The notes under the pieces were generated by a model, which was not told the origin of the DNA, searched no databases, and worked only from the letters and a program-made list of their open reading frames with translations. DNA of 49,014 nucleotides from Fontibacillus panacisegetis (GTDB taxonomy: Bacteria > Bacillota > Bacilli > Paenibacillales > Paenibacillaceae): the NCBI RefSeq assembly GCF_900102215.1, contig NZ_FNBG01000035.1:1-49014 (forward strand), written 5' to 3'. Shown here piece after piece: positions 7,666 to 16,126 of this stretch; the first letter of the stretch is position 1; each line of letters begins with the position of its first letter. The position numbers and the translations under genes were made by a program.

Positions 7666-8988
7666 TTACTTAGCGCTTTGCTGTTCAATTCCTGCCTTGA
7701 TGTCAGTAACAGCCTTGTCCAGAGTTGTCTTTACATCCGCGCCTTCCCAGATTAATTCCAACGCTGCAGTCATAGGTCCCCACATTTGAGTCGCAGGAAG
7801 AATATTTGGCATCGGCTGAGAATTTTTAATTTGATCAGTGAATGCTTTTACAACTTCATTACCTGTAATTTCCGGTAGGGAATCCATGCCATTACGCGAC
7901 GGAATGAGACCTGTCAGTTCAAAGTTCTTCTTCGCTGCTTCTTCTGTAGTTGCGAAATGAATAAATAGTTTGGCTGCATTCGGATATTGGCTGAATGAGC
8001 TTACATAATAAGCTTTTACCCCAGAGAAGCTGATAGGTGTCTTACCGTTTGGCATTGGAGGAAGAGGAACTGCCCCGACTTCAAACCCAAGCTTTTCTTT
8101 TGTGAAGTTCCCCAATTGAGCTACCCCATCCAGATTGATCGGCAATTTCCCGGTTTGGAACAGATTTGTTTTTACGTCTGCAGTTGCATCTACACCTTTA
8201 ATAGGAAGAGCATCTTTCAAGCTTTGGAAAAATTTCATACCTTCAATAGCACCTTCGCTATTTAAGCCGATATCTGCCGGGTCTGTTCCATTATTTCCAA
8301 AGATATAACCTCCGCTACCCCCAATCCAAGAATAGTTATAGTAAAAGTCCGTTACCTGCCACATAAAACCAAACTTGTTGTTAGTTACATCGTTATAACC
8401 TTTAGCAAATTCGATAATGCTGTCCCATGATTTAAGAACCTCTTTATCTACCAGTTCCTTGTTGTAATACAAGAGGTAGGTTTCTACATTACGAGGGTAG
8501 CCGTAGATCATACCGTCCAATGATACTGCATCTACCAATTCCTTAGGGTAGTTGGCTATCGTTTCTTCTGCATAATAATCGTTAGGCAGCAAAATACCGG
8601 AAGCTACCGCATCGCCTAATGTATTGTGAGGCATAACTAATACATCTGCACCTAGACCAGCAGGGCCGTCAGTTTTCAGCTTTTTCCGTTGTTCAGTTGA
8701 ATTAACCTCCTGAAATTCGACCGGAATATTATATTTGGCTGTAAATTCCTTCGCGATCGCTTCAATGAAAGGCTGCTCGTCCTTCCCCTCCCAAATAACC
8801 AGCTTTGCACCAGGCTCCGGCTCCAGACCTTCATCTTCAGCATCCCCTGACGTCGACGAGCCGTTCTCCGTCGGAGTGTTATTGCTTGTGTTAGGTGTCA
8901 CGGAATTATTTGAACCGGATGAGCATGCGGTAATAGAAAAAACTAAAACCAATGCAGTCAACAAAAGTGTGAATTTTTTGAAATTCAT
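7666..8988 (-). CDS. mdxE: Maltodextrin-binding lipoprotein, MdxE/MalE-like
   Basis: The 440-residue extracellular solute-binding protein captures the sugar and delivers it to the two permeases. It begins with a lipoprotein signal peptide ending in the lipobox ITAC, so the mature protein is anchored to the membrane through cysteine 22. A serine/threonine/asparagine-rich linker follows. The rest is a family-1 binding-protein fold (LVIWEGKDEQPFIEAIAKEF near the start of the domain). The start ATG has GGAGG nine bases upstream. It lies 47 bp after the histidine-phosphatase gene. Confidence 0.92.
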   Translation of the reverse strand: MNFKKFTLLLTALVLVFSITACSSGSNNSVTPNTSNNTPTENGSSTSGDAEDEGLEPEPGAKLVIWEGKDEQPFIEAIAKEFTAKYNIPVEFQEVNSTEQRKKLKTDGPAGLGADVLVMPHNTLGDAVASGILLPNDYYAEETIANYPKELVDAVSLDGMIYGYPRNVETYLLYYNKELVDKEVLKSWDSIIEFAKGYNDVTNNKFGFMWQVTDFYYNYSWIGGSGGYIFGNNGTDPADIGLNSEGAIEGMKFFQSLKDALPIKGVDATADVKTNLFQTGKLPINLDGVAQLGNFTKEKLGFEVGAVPLPPMPNGKTPISFSGVKAYYVSSFSQYPNAAKLFIHFATTEEAAKKNFELTGLIPSRNGMDSLPEITGNEVVKAFTDQIKNSQPMPNILPATQMWGPMTAALELIWEGADVKTTLDKAVTDIKAGIEQQSAK

Positions 8989-9035
8989 TATGAAAACCCT
9001 CCTAAATTGGCTTTGTTATTACATATGAAAAAGAT

Positions 9036-9659
9036 TTAATCAGACACATGTATTCCTAGATGCTCAGTAAAGACTTCAGCAGACTCGCATTTACCATCTG
9101 CATTCATAGTAAATTTGACAATACCGGCATTATAGACCGGGATCATATCGCCGGGGTTTGCAATTTGCTTCAAATCCGCAGTAGATTGTCCGTGCCCAAA
9201 AACAACAATATGTTCGTCAGTTCCCAGGTCTGGAGCAATATGAGCATCATAGAAAGATTGAACCCTGACTCTTACAGCGCGTTTATCCTCCGGCCATACC
9301 GGCCACCACTGCTTGCTTTTATGGTGTGTATGTATAAATCGCGCGTTTTCGTAAACGCTTTCAATTTGATCACAACTTTGCCAATCATAATCCCGGTATT
9401 CTGTCCATTGATCTAGGAACATCTCTGACATTTCAGGAACAAGCGTTACCGGCAAGTTACAAGCACGTGCAAGAGGCAATGCCGAATGAAGAGCTCTTCG
9501 AAGTGGACTGCAATAAATGACCTTAACCTTGATATTCTGAAAGAAAGATGGAATTTGTTCTACCTGCCAATATCCTATTTCGGAGAGATCGCAATCTGCG
9601 CTTCCTCCCTTTCCGATATTCTTTGTCGACTGTCCATGTCGAATAACGTATAAATGCAA
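9036..9659 (-). CDS. Histidine-phosphatase-superfamily enzyme (phosphoglycerate-mutase-like)
   Basis: The protein (207 residues) has the RHG catalytic motif at its N-terminus (IRHGQSTKN), in which the histidine accepts the phosphoryl group. A second histidine follows in VVFGHGQST, and an arginine/glutamate pair is suggested in the middle (SPLRRALHSA, PEMSEMF). The TTG start has GGAGGTGA upstream with a rather long gap of about 12 bases. It is the first gene of the maltodextrin-import cluster, so it may remove phosphate from an accumulating sugar phosphate. Its substrate cannot be read from sequence. Confidence 0.88.
   Translation of the reverse strand: MHLYVIRHGQSTKNIGKGGSADCDLSEIGYWQVEQIPSFFQNIKVKVIYCSPLRRALHSALPLARACNLPVTLVPEMSEMFLDQWTEYRDYDWQSCDQIESVYENARFIHTHHKSKQWWPVWPEDKRAVRVRVQSFYDAHIAPDLGTDEHIVVFGHGQSTADLKQIANPGDMIPVYNAGIVKFTMNADGKCESAEVFTEHLGIHVSD
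9350..9363. promoter_or_regulatory. Possible catabolite-responsive element inside the first gene
   Basis: CGTAAACGCTTTCA fits the CcpA consensus TGWAANCGNTNWCA at 13 of 14 positions. It lies about 300 bp inside the first gene of the importer cluster. CcpA sites within coding regions can act as roadblocks. A single match of this length could also be chance. Confidence 0.35.
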
Positions 9660-9711
9660 CGGATGTATTCACCTCCTTCTCCTTCATGGAATGTTATAGA
9701 ACAGAAACGCA

Positions 9712-9750
9712 ATTCATATTAATTTCATAAATATTTCATTAGCGTTTCAT
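9712..9750 (-). promoter_or_regulatory. Four direct repeats at exactly 11 bp upstream of the importer cluster
   Basis: The minus strand carries ATGAAA or ATGAAT four times, with plus-strand starts at 9712, 9723, 9734 and 9745. All are on the same face of the helix. They lie 50-90 bp before the first gene and upstream of a TATAAC that could be a -10 but lacks a good -35. This layout fits an activator or response-regulator binding site. An inverted pair GAAACGC (9704-9710) and GCGTTTC (9742-9748) overlaps it. Confidence 0.5.
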
Positions 9751-9943
9751 TAATTTCACTTTTATTTAATCATATATTCCATGTTTTGTGAAGTGATTAA
9801 TCAAACTATTTTGTTATTATTGCCATAAATTCTTATTTTTCCGCCTGATTCACATTTAAATTATCAATTTCAGGAAATTAAAATGAAACATATGGAAATT
9901 ATATGTGATAAATTTCAGGAATAATCGTTTCATATTTTTTCAT

Positions 9944-10173
9944 AAAAAAAAGACTCCCAAATATAAATTGCTGCAAAAGTGCAGTTTTTCGGAATCAATA
10001 TCACCAATCCAACTGAAAAGCCTGCAAAAGTGCAGTTTTATTACTTTTATTGAGCCAGAATCTACGTTTTAGCTCAAAAAAGATGCACTTTTGCATGAAT
10101 TCCACATGGCTGATTAGCATTCCGAAAAAAAGATGTACTTTTGCAGTAATTACCAAATAGGAAGTCTTTTTTT
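9944..10173. repeat. TGCA-dyad tetrad, array 1 (long imperfect inverted repeat)
   Basis: Four dyads, two CTGCAAAAGTGCAG copies, then ATGCACTTTTGCAT and ATGTACTTTTGCAG, have centres at 9977.5, 10028.5, 10089.5 and 10139.5. Spacings are 51, 61 and 50. The whole block is a large dyad: AAAAAAAGACT (left) against AGTCTTTTTTT (right), TTTTTCGGAAT against ATTCCGAAAAA, and TTGAGC against GCTCAA near the middle. On the minus strand it follows the pullulanase stop and ends in a T-run, so it could end transcription in both directions. The rest of 9660-9943 is AT-rich, with the repeats described separately and no credible gene. Confidence 0.8.
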
Positions 10174-10195
10174 AAATGTGTACTATTTCAATTAA

Positions 10196-12154
10196 TTAAG
10201 GCGTTACTGCGAGGACAACGATTCCAATCCCACTAACCTCTAAGCGGTTGCTTTCTAGGTTCGCAACAGATTCATGTCCGTATCGTATTTCCCAAGCTCC
10301 CAATTCTGGAAGCTCAATTTCTACCAAGTTAGTATTAGCATTATATAACACATACAAATGCTTATCCTGATCCCCTCCAGCATGGTTGCGGAGAGTATAA
10401 GCTACCGCATGCTTAGGTGAAACCTCGAATTGAAGATGCTTGCGAATCTCTTCAGCCGTCCGCAATCGGAAGGCAGGATGAGTCTTGCGCAGATGGATCA
10501 GACTGGCCATGTAAAGAACATCATCCTGATTCTCAGCACAGCGTCCCCAATCCAGCCAATTAGTTTCAATCGGAGATTTATAGCTGTTCTCCACCCCGTC
10601 TTTTGTACGTAAAAATTCCTGTCCGGCATGGATGAAAGGAATACCTTGGCTCGTCATCACAATCGCAGAAGCCAGGCGGTGCATATCGCGCCGAACTTCA
10701 TCACTCTCGTCTGGAGTAGAGATTACGATCTTATCCCACAATGTGTGGTTGTCATGACACTCTACATAATTTACGCTCTGAACCGGCTCATCGGCAAATT
10801 GGGCGATATCCCCACCATACTTGATGCCTCCAACAATCCCGCGCTTGATATCATCCTCGAAGCCATCGCCCCCGCTGATAAAGCCCTTTTTATCATAAAT
10901 AAAAATGTCGCCTTTAATAGCATCACGATACCCGTCGTTAAAATGTCCGATCTCCGGAAGCTTATTAGCATTGTTCTGATTAGCGCGAATCGGTTCTGGC
11001 AATACAGTGTCCATGATCCATCCCTCGCCAATTGTCATAAGTGACGGATCAATTTCGTTAAGACGACGGCGAACCTCATTGATTGTACCTGTATCAATTA
11101 ATCCCATCAGGTCAAAGCGGAACCCATCAATATGATATTCGCGAGCCCAGTACAGAATGGAATCCACGATAAATTTGGTCATCATCGCTCTTTCGGATGC
11201 ACACTCATTACCGCAGAACGCACCGTTAGAGAACTTGCCATCTTCCTTATAACGAAGGTAATATCCCGGAACCAGCTTGGTGAAATTGACGATATATCCG
11301 TCGTACACATGGTTATAAACCACGTCCATAATAACCCGAAGTCCTTTATCGTGCAGAGCTTGGATACACTGCTTCAATTCCGTGATCCGGGAGGAGGGCA
11401 AATATGGATCCGTTGCGTAGGAGCCCTCTGGGACGTTGTAATTTTTAGGATCATATCCCCAGTTAAAATGAGGTTCATCCAACTTCGTCTCATCCACACT
11501 CTCTGTGGAGTAGTCATAGATCGGAAGTAATTGCACATGAGTTACTCCAAGACCAGCAATGTGATCCAGTCCTGTAGGGATTCCATTCGGACCCCGTGTT
11601 CCGCTCTCTGCCAGGCCAAGGTATTTACCCCGGTGCTTGGAACCGCTATCCTCTTTAATCGACAAATCACGTACATGAAGCTCATAGATAACTGCATCAA
11701 GATGGGAAACAAATGGAGGTTTGTCCTCCGTCCACCGCTCAGGATCAGTGCTGCGCAAATCCACAATGGCTGCCTTATCTCCGTTTACTGCTACCGCTTT
11801 AGCATAAGGATCAGCCGCCTCGTTCCAGACCTCGCCAACCTTAACCCGATACGTATACAACGTATCTTTGCAGTCCTCAGCTACAGTCAGTATCCAAGTT
11901 CCCTGCACATCTCTAGTCATCGGCAGCTCGCGAACAGCCTCTCCATTCCATGTCTTGTAAAAAACTGCCAAAACCTCTGATGCTGTTGGAGCCCACAGCC
12001 GAAACTTAGTTCTCTCTGGCGTATAGTCGACCCCAAGATCGTCACCATCATAGTAGAACTTCTCATCAAACCTGCTGTCAAAAACAGAAATACCCTCAGT
12101 TACCTCAAGATCACCGTAATCAAATACAATATCCAGTTCCTTTTGTACTGCCAC
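10196..12154 (-). CDS. pulA: Type I pullulanase (GH13 alpha-1,6 debranching enzyme)
   Basis: The enzyme cuts alpha-1,6 branch points in pullulan and limit dextrins. The 652-residue protein has a CBM48-like N-terminal domain (RFRLWAPTA-type stretch), the pullulanase signature NWGYDP and all four GH13 regions: DVVYNH, GFRFDLMG with the nucleophile aspartate, GEGW with the acid glutamate, and ECHDNH. No signal peptide is seen, so it acts in the cytoplasm. The ORF is open to 12238, but the GTG at 12154 has TAGGAG eight bases upstream and avoids overlap with the upstream gene. It lies 26 bp after the debranching-enzyme gene. Confidence 0.94.
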   Translation of the reverse strand: MAVQKELDIVFDYGDLEVTEGISVFDSRFDEKFYYDGDDLGVDYTPERTKFRLWAPTASEVLAVFYKTWNGEAVRELPMTRDVQGTWILTVAEDCKDTLYTYRVKVGEVWNEAADPYAKAVAVNGDKAAIVDLRSTDPERWTEDKPPFVSHLDAVIYELHVRDLSIKEDSGSKHRGKYLGLAESGTRGPNGIPTGLDHIAGLGVTHVQLLPIYDYSTESVDETKLDEPHFNWGYDPKNYNVPEGSYATDPYLPSSRITELKQCIQALHDKGLRVIMDVVYNHVYDGYIVNFTKLVPGYYLRYKEDGKFSNGAFCGNECASERAMMTKFIVDSILYWAREYHIDGFRFDLMGLIDTGTINEVRRRLNEIDPSLMTIGEGWIMDTVLPEPIRANQNNANKLPEIGHFNDGYRDAIKGDIFIYDKKGFISGGDGFEDDIKRGIVGGIKYGGDIAQFADEPVQSVNYVECHDNHTLWDKIVISTPDESDEVRRDMHRLASAIVMTSQGIPFIHAGQEFLRTKDGVENSYKSPIETNWLDWGRCAENQDDVLYMASLIHLRKTHPAFRLRTAEEIRKHLQFEVSPKHAVAYTLRNHAGGDQDKHLYVLYNANTNLVEIELPELGAWEIRYGHESVANLESNRLEVSGIGIVVLAVTP

Positions 12155-12180
12155 AACATTCACTCCTATCGTGGAATTTA

Positions 12181-14214
12181 TTAAATATGCGGCAAAACAT
12201 CTTCCGTATATGCCCGCAGTATTTCCCCTACACTCCAAGCCTGAGTAAAGCAGCCTCTACTTGTACATGCGAACTCGCCGTCAAAAATCTCTGCAATTCC
12301 ACCAATCCCGCCATCATGCATATGGTCTTCAAACACTTCGCACATTTCTTTAGCCACTGCTATGGCATCCGAACTGTAATCATGCACTTTGCAATACGAT
12401 GAAATAAATGCACCTAACGGAAAAGCCCAAGTTGTTCCCATATGATAGGCCGCATCACGATGTATCAATTTACCGATATATTGAGATTTATATTCCGAAT
12501 CTTCAAAAGACAGTGAACGAAGTCCATAAGGAGTATATAAGTGCTTATATACAACCCCAACAACAGATCTCTCCTTCTCATCTGGAAGCATCGTAAATGG
12601 CAATGAGATGGCCCAAATCTGATTAGGACGAATGCTTCCATCGTCCACCTTGCTTCCATCAGGCTGCACTACATCAACTACATCATAGAGACTCTGTGCC
12701 TCTTCATTCCAAAAGCGTTCATTAAAAGATTTCCGTACTTGCCGGGCTAATGCTTCATATGGAGTCGAATCACCAAAACGTTCGGCAAGCTCTGTCATTA
12801 CACACAGTGCGTTATACCAAAGAGCATTAATCTCTACCGGCTTCCCATGACGCGGGGTTACCACCCAATCGCCAACCCGCACATCCATCCAGGTTACCTG
12901 GTCATAGCCCCCGCCTGCACGAATGAGACCGTCTTCATCCATTCCTATCGAGAAATCAGTGCCAGTACTATAGGCGTGGATAATTTCTTTTAGCTTCGGA
13001 TAAATTCGCTGCTCGATAAAACGATAATCCTCTTCACCGCCGGTATATTTTAAATACTCGTGAACCGAATGGAAATACCAGAGCGAGGCATCTACCGTAT
13101 TGTACAGAGGCTCCTGTCCATCATCAGGAAACATATTAGGAATAAGTCCGTTTCGTACATATCTGGAGAAGGACTCTAATATTTCCCGGGCTTCCTCAAA
13201 ACGTTTGGTTGATAAGGTAAGCCCCTGAAGTGCGATCATCGTATCGCGTCCCCAGTCGGTGAACCAAGGATATCCTGCCAATACCGTTTTTAATCCTGTG
13301 GATTCCCTGTTTACGATAAAATGATCCGCCGCCTCCACGAGACGATCAGCCAAACGATTATGATGGCCCGCGTTACTGACGAGTCGATCCATTCTTTCTT
13401 TGTACTCGCGTACAATAGTAAAACCATCCTTCTCATCGAGTGGATCGATAGAGCATTTTACATAGAATGTTTTCCGCTCATAAGGCTCTAATGTTATATT
13501 GATTTCGTACGGCGTATAATGGTGGTCGACACCCATAAATCCGTTCCGATTATCAAACTTGTAATAATGATTTTCTTCGTACAAATAGGGTGGAGTAGCC
13601 ATCGTGACCGGAAGCGTCGAACGATCCAGATACTGCCCCTCTGAAGTCATAAAAGATATCGTTAAATCCGGATTGCTTCTAGGGACTAATTGAAGTCTAT
13701 TCCCCTCCAGTGCAGTATCGAACACAAGATTGCTTTTCTCAGAGGCATCGCCTGGTGAACGATGATTGAACAGTGGTACAATCTTCAAATTAGTGTGTTC
13801 TCTTCCTCCTGTTACTTCATAGCATACCGTCACCGTATTATGTCCATACTCCATGGAAATTGTTTTTTGCAGCTGAACATCCTCTACCTGATACAAATAC
13901 TGTGGAACTGTGTCCAATTTGAATCGCGTTAAATAACGTTGTCCATTCTTCTCCCAATTCACATATTGCTGAGAGGTCAGATCATAGCTTCTATCACCGA
14001 TCCTAACTTCTTCCTGTGTTCTGGTGAATACTAACACCCGATTGACAGGCGCTTTCGTAGAACCTATCAGATATCCATGCGACATGCGGAAACCTCCGCC
14101 AGGAACCGAGTGATTTGCATAACCTCCGATCCCGTTCCCTATCAACCATTCACGTTCATTGCCTTCTTCGATAGTTCGCCAAGCATTCCGTCCCAAAACA
14201 TACGCTCTACTCAC
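12181..14214 (-). CDS. Glycogen debranching enzyme (amylo-alpha-1,6-glucosidase)
   Basis: At 677 residues, this is a bacterial/archaeal-type debranching enzyme. The N-terminal half is a beta-rich GDE_N-like domain (GGGFRMSHGYLIGS). The C-terminal half is an alpha/alpha-barrel with the hallmark GYPWFTDWGRDTMIAL and the later RPNQIWAISLPF stretch. The GTG start is preceded by AAGGGG seven bases away. It begins an operon with pullulanase, has its own promoter and operator in the 141-bp gap after the permease genes, and no signal peptide. It likely trims branched dextrins delivered by the adjacent importer. Confidence 0.9.
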   Translation of the reverse strand: MSRAYVLGRNAWRTIEEGNEREWLIGNGIGGYANHSVPGGGFRMSHGYLIGSTKAPVNRVLVFTRTQEEVRIGDRSYDLTSQQYVNWEKNGQRYLTRFKLDTVPQYLYQVEDVQLQKTISMEYGHNTVTVCYEVTGGREHTNLKIVPLFNHRSPGDASEKSNLVFDTALEGNRLQLVPRSNPDLTISFMTSEGQYLDRSTLPVTMATPPYLYEENHYYKFDNRNGFMGVDHHYTPYEINITLEPYERKTFYVKCSIDPLDEKDGFTIVREYKERMDRLVSNAGHHNRLADRLVEAADHFIVNRESTGLKTVLAGYPWFTDWGRDTMIALQGLTLSTKRFEEAREILESFSRYVRNGLIPNMFPDDGQEPLYNTVDASLWYFHSVHEYLKYTGGEEDYRFIEQRIYPKLKEIIHAYSTGTDFSIGMDEDGLIRAGGGYDQVTWMDVRVGDWVVTPRHGKPVEINALWYNALCVMTELAERFGDSTPYEALARQVRKSFNERFWNEEAQSLYDVVDVVQPDGSKVDDGSIRPNQIWAISLPFTMLPDEKERSVVGVVYKHLYTPYGLRSLSFEDSEYKSQYIGKLIHRDAAYHMGTTWAFPLGAFISSYCKVHDYSSDAIAVAKEMCEVFEDHMHDGGIGGIAEIFDGEFACTSRGCFTQAWSVGEILRAYTEDVLPHI

Positions 14215-14265
14215 GGTAGTTCCCCTTTCACCTACCAGGTGATCATCCCCGGTTTACTCCCCACT

Positions 14266-14323
14266 TAAACGTTTACTTACTACTATGTGGTGCATTATAA
14301 CACCCTTGTTTTGAGACGGTCAA
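14266..14323 (-). promoter_or_regulatory. Promoter and LacI-type operator for the debranching/pullulanase operon
   Basis: On the minus strand TTGACC (14318-14323) is followed after 18 bp by TATAAT (14294-14299). Just downstream, near the predicted transcription start, lies the perfect palindrome TAAACGTTTA (14266-14275). Its ACGT centre fits a LacI-family operator, so the regulator at 19202 is the natural candidate. Confidence 0.7.
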
Positions 14324-14355
14324 TCGTTTGAGTTTATTGAAAAGAAGCAGGAGGT

Positions 14356-15183
14356 TTATCCTTTGATAGCTCCTGCCGTGATCCCGGCGATAAAATAGCG
14401 CTGAAGCAGCAAAAACAACAGAATAATCGGCAGAATTGCGATTAACGAGCCTGCAAAAACAATTCCCCATTGTGTCGTATACTGTCCCTGGAAATTCGCC
14501 AGCGCAATGGGCAGTGTCCGTTTGGCCGGATCATTAATGATGGTAAGTGCCCAAGGAAATTCCTCCCATACTGTCAATGCATTAAATATCGTGGCAGGTA
14601 CAAAGGCCGGCTTGGATAGAGGAATAATGATTGACGCAAATAATGTCCATGCGTTTCCTCCCTCCATTTCCACGGATTCATCGATATCTCGAGATATGGA
14701 ATCAAAGAAGCCTTTAAGCAGAAATGTTGTAAATGGAATCGCTCCGGCTGCGTAAACGACGATCAGTCCCCATCTGGAGTCGAACATACCAAGCTGGCGA
14801 ATCAGGATAAACTGCGGAATCAGCAGCGTCAGACTCGGAATGACTAGTCCGCCCATCAGAATGGCGAAGCTTAATTTTTTGCCTCGAAATTCAAATCTTG
14901 AATAAGCAAATGCCAGCATGGATGAAAAAAGAAAAATAAATGCAAAGCTGACCAATGTAACCATAATGCTATTAAACAAGTACTGTGCAAAATTTTGGCT
15001 GACCCATGCATCCCTAAAATTGTTAAATGTCATTTCTGAAGGTAAAAATTTAGGTGGAAACTCAAATAGCAGGGTCATCGGCTTAAGTGCAGTCATCAGC
15101 ATGTATATTAACGGATATATAGAGATGACCGCGCCTAAAATAAGCAGGGCGTACATCCATATTTTTTTCCAAAGTGAGCTCAT
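14356..15183 (-). CDS. Sugar ABC transporter permease, MalG-like
   Basis: The 275-residue membrane protein has six predicted spans and the EAA loop around DESVEMEGGNAWTLFASIIIP. It belongs to the CUT1 carbohydrate permease group. It is distinct in sequence from the MdxG-like protein at 5422, so the window encodes two separate importers. The start ATG follows GAGGGG, and the upstream permease gene ends 11 bp away. Confidence 0.92.
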   Translation of the reverse strand: MSSLWKKIWMYALLILGAVISIYPLIYMLMTALKPMTLLFEFPPKFLPSEMTFNNFRDAWVSQNFAQYLFNSIMVTLVSFAFIFLFSSMLAFAYSRFEFRGKKLSFAILMGGLVIPSLTLLIPQFILIRQLGMFDSRWGLIVVYAAGAIPFTTFLLKGFFDSISRDIDESVEMEGGNAWTLFASIIIPLSKPAFVPATIFNALTVWEEFPWALTIINDPAKRTLPIALANFQGQYTTQWGIVFAGSLIAILPIILLFLLLQRYFIAGITAGAIKG

Positions 15184-15194
15184 AGTTTCCCCTC

Positions 15195-16064
15195 CTAATC
15201 CTCTTTGTTCAGACGGAACTGAATGAATGTCAGAATGGCGATAATGATCGCAAAAACATAGGACAGTGCAGAGGCATAACCGAGATCGTATTCGGTAAAC
15301 GCCTTCTGATACATTCTTGTCAACATAACCTCGGTCTGATGAAGAGGTCCGCCGTCGGTAATCAAGTAAATGGAGGTAAATACGTTAAACGCACCGATAA
15401 TAAGCATCATCTGAATAAAAAATGTCGTGCTTCGAATCGCCGGCAGTGTAATGTAGCGAATCTTGTTCCACGTATTGCAGCCATCCAGGGAAGCAGCTTC
15501 ATATTGATCTACCGGCACACCCTGCAAGGCAGCCATGTAAATAACCATGACCCAACCGATACCTTTCCAAATCCCGAGAAATCCAACCACCAGCAGCGCT
15601 TTGTTAGGGTCGCTGAGCCAGCTGATTGTGGTATCCGTAAAATGAAGTTTATCCATAATAAAATAATTAAGATAACCCTGATCCGTGAACACAAATTTAA
15701 AAATCAGCGACGCAACGACCCATGAAGTGATAACAGGTAAAAAGTACAGTACACGAAAGGTCTTCGTTCCGAATCCATTGCGATGCAACGCGTAAGCGAC
15801 AAAAAATCCGATAATCATCTGCCCGGGAACCGAAATAAGTCCATATATCACTATATTTTTGAGTGAAACCCAGAACACAGAGTCCGTAAACACGTTCACA
15901 TAGTTATCAAAACCGATAAACTCAAGATGATTGAGATCACTTAATCGAAAATCATAGAAACTATATATTAGATTCCGAACTAACGGATATAGAATAAATA
16001 CGGCAAAAAACAAAAAACCAGGTAAGAAAAATAAGTATCCTGCCACTCCGTTCTTCTTGCGCAT
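15195..16064 (-). CDS. Sugar ABC transporter permease, MalF-like
   Basis: This 289-residue CUT1-type permease has six spans and the EAA loop YEAASLDGCNTWNKIRYITLP. It is much shorter at the N-terminus than the MdxF-like protein at 6261, as is normal for general CUT1 permeases. It is read directly before its partner permease. The substrate, probably a malto-oligosaccharide or branched dextrin, is inferred from the flanking enzymes. Confidence 0.92.
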   Translation of the reverse strand: MRKKNGVAGYLFFLPGFLFFAVFILYPLVRNLIYSFYDFRLSDLNHLEFIGFDNYVNVFTDSVFWVSLKNIVIYGLISVPGQMIIGFFVAYALHRNGFGTKTFRVLYFLPVITSWVVASLIFKFVFTDQGYLNYFIMDKLHFTDTTISWLSDPNKALLVVGFLGIWKGIGWVMVIYMAALQGVPVDQYEAASLDGCNTWNKIRYITLPAIRSTTFFIQMMLIIGAFNVFTSIYLITDGGPLHQTEVMLTRMYQKAFTEYDLGYASALSYVFAIIIAILTFIQFRLNKED

Positions 16065-16085
16065 AGTATGGCTCCTTCATGGATA

Positions 16086-16114
16086 GAGCGTCTCCAGCCT
16101 TTTGGATGACGCTC
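16086..16114 (-). other. Hairpin between binding-protein and permease genes
   Basis: GAGCGTC and GACGCTC can pair over a 15-base loop in the 62-bp gap after the lipoprotein gene. It sits at the same operon position as the stronger hairpin at 7600-7630 but has an unrelated sequence, which supports a role in differential message stability. Confidence 0.5.
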
Positions 16115-16126
16115 CTCCCGATGTAA

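Noticed and set aside
9972..10145. Regular short repeats that could suggest a CRISPR array
   Set aside because: There are only four units, the repeat is a 12-bp dyad that changes orientation, and no cas gene is present.
11531..11980. 149-residue open frame antisense to pullulanase
   Set aside because: It overlaps the conserved pullulanase domain and lacks a start site of its own.
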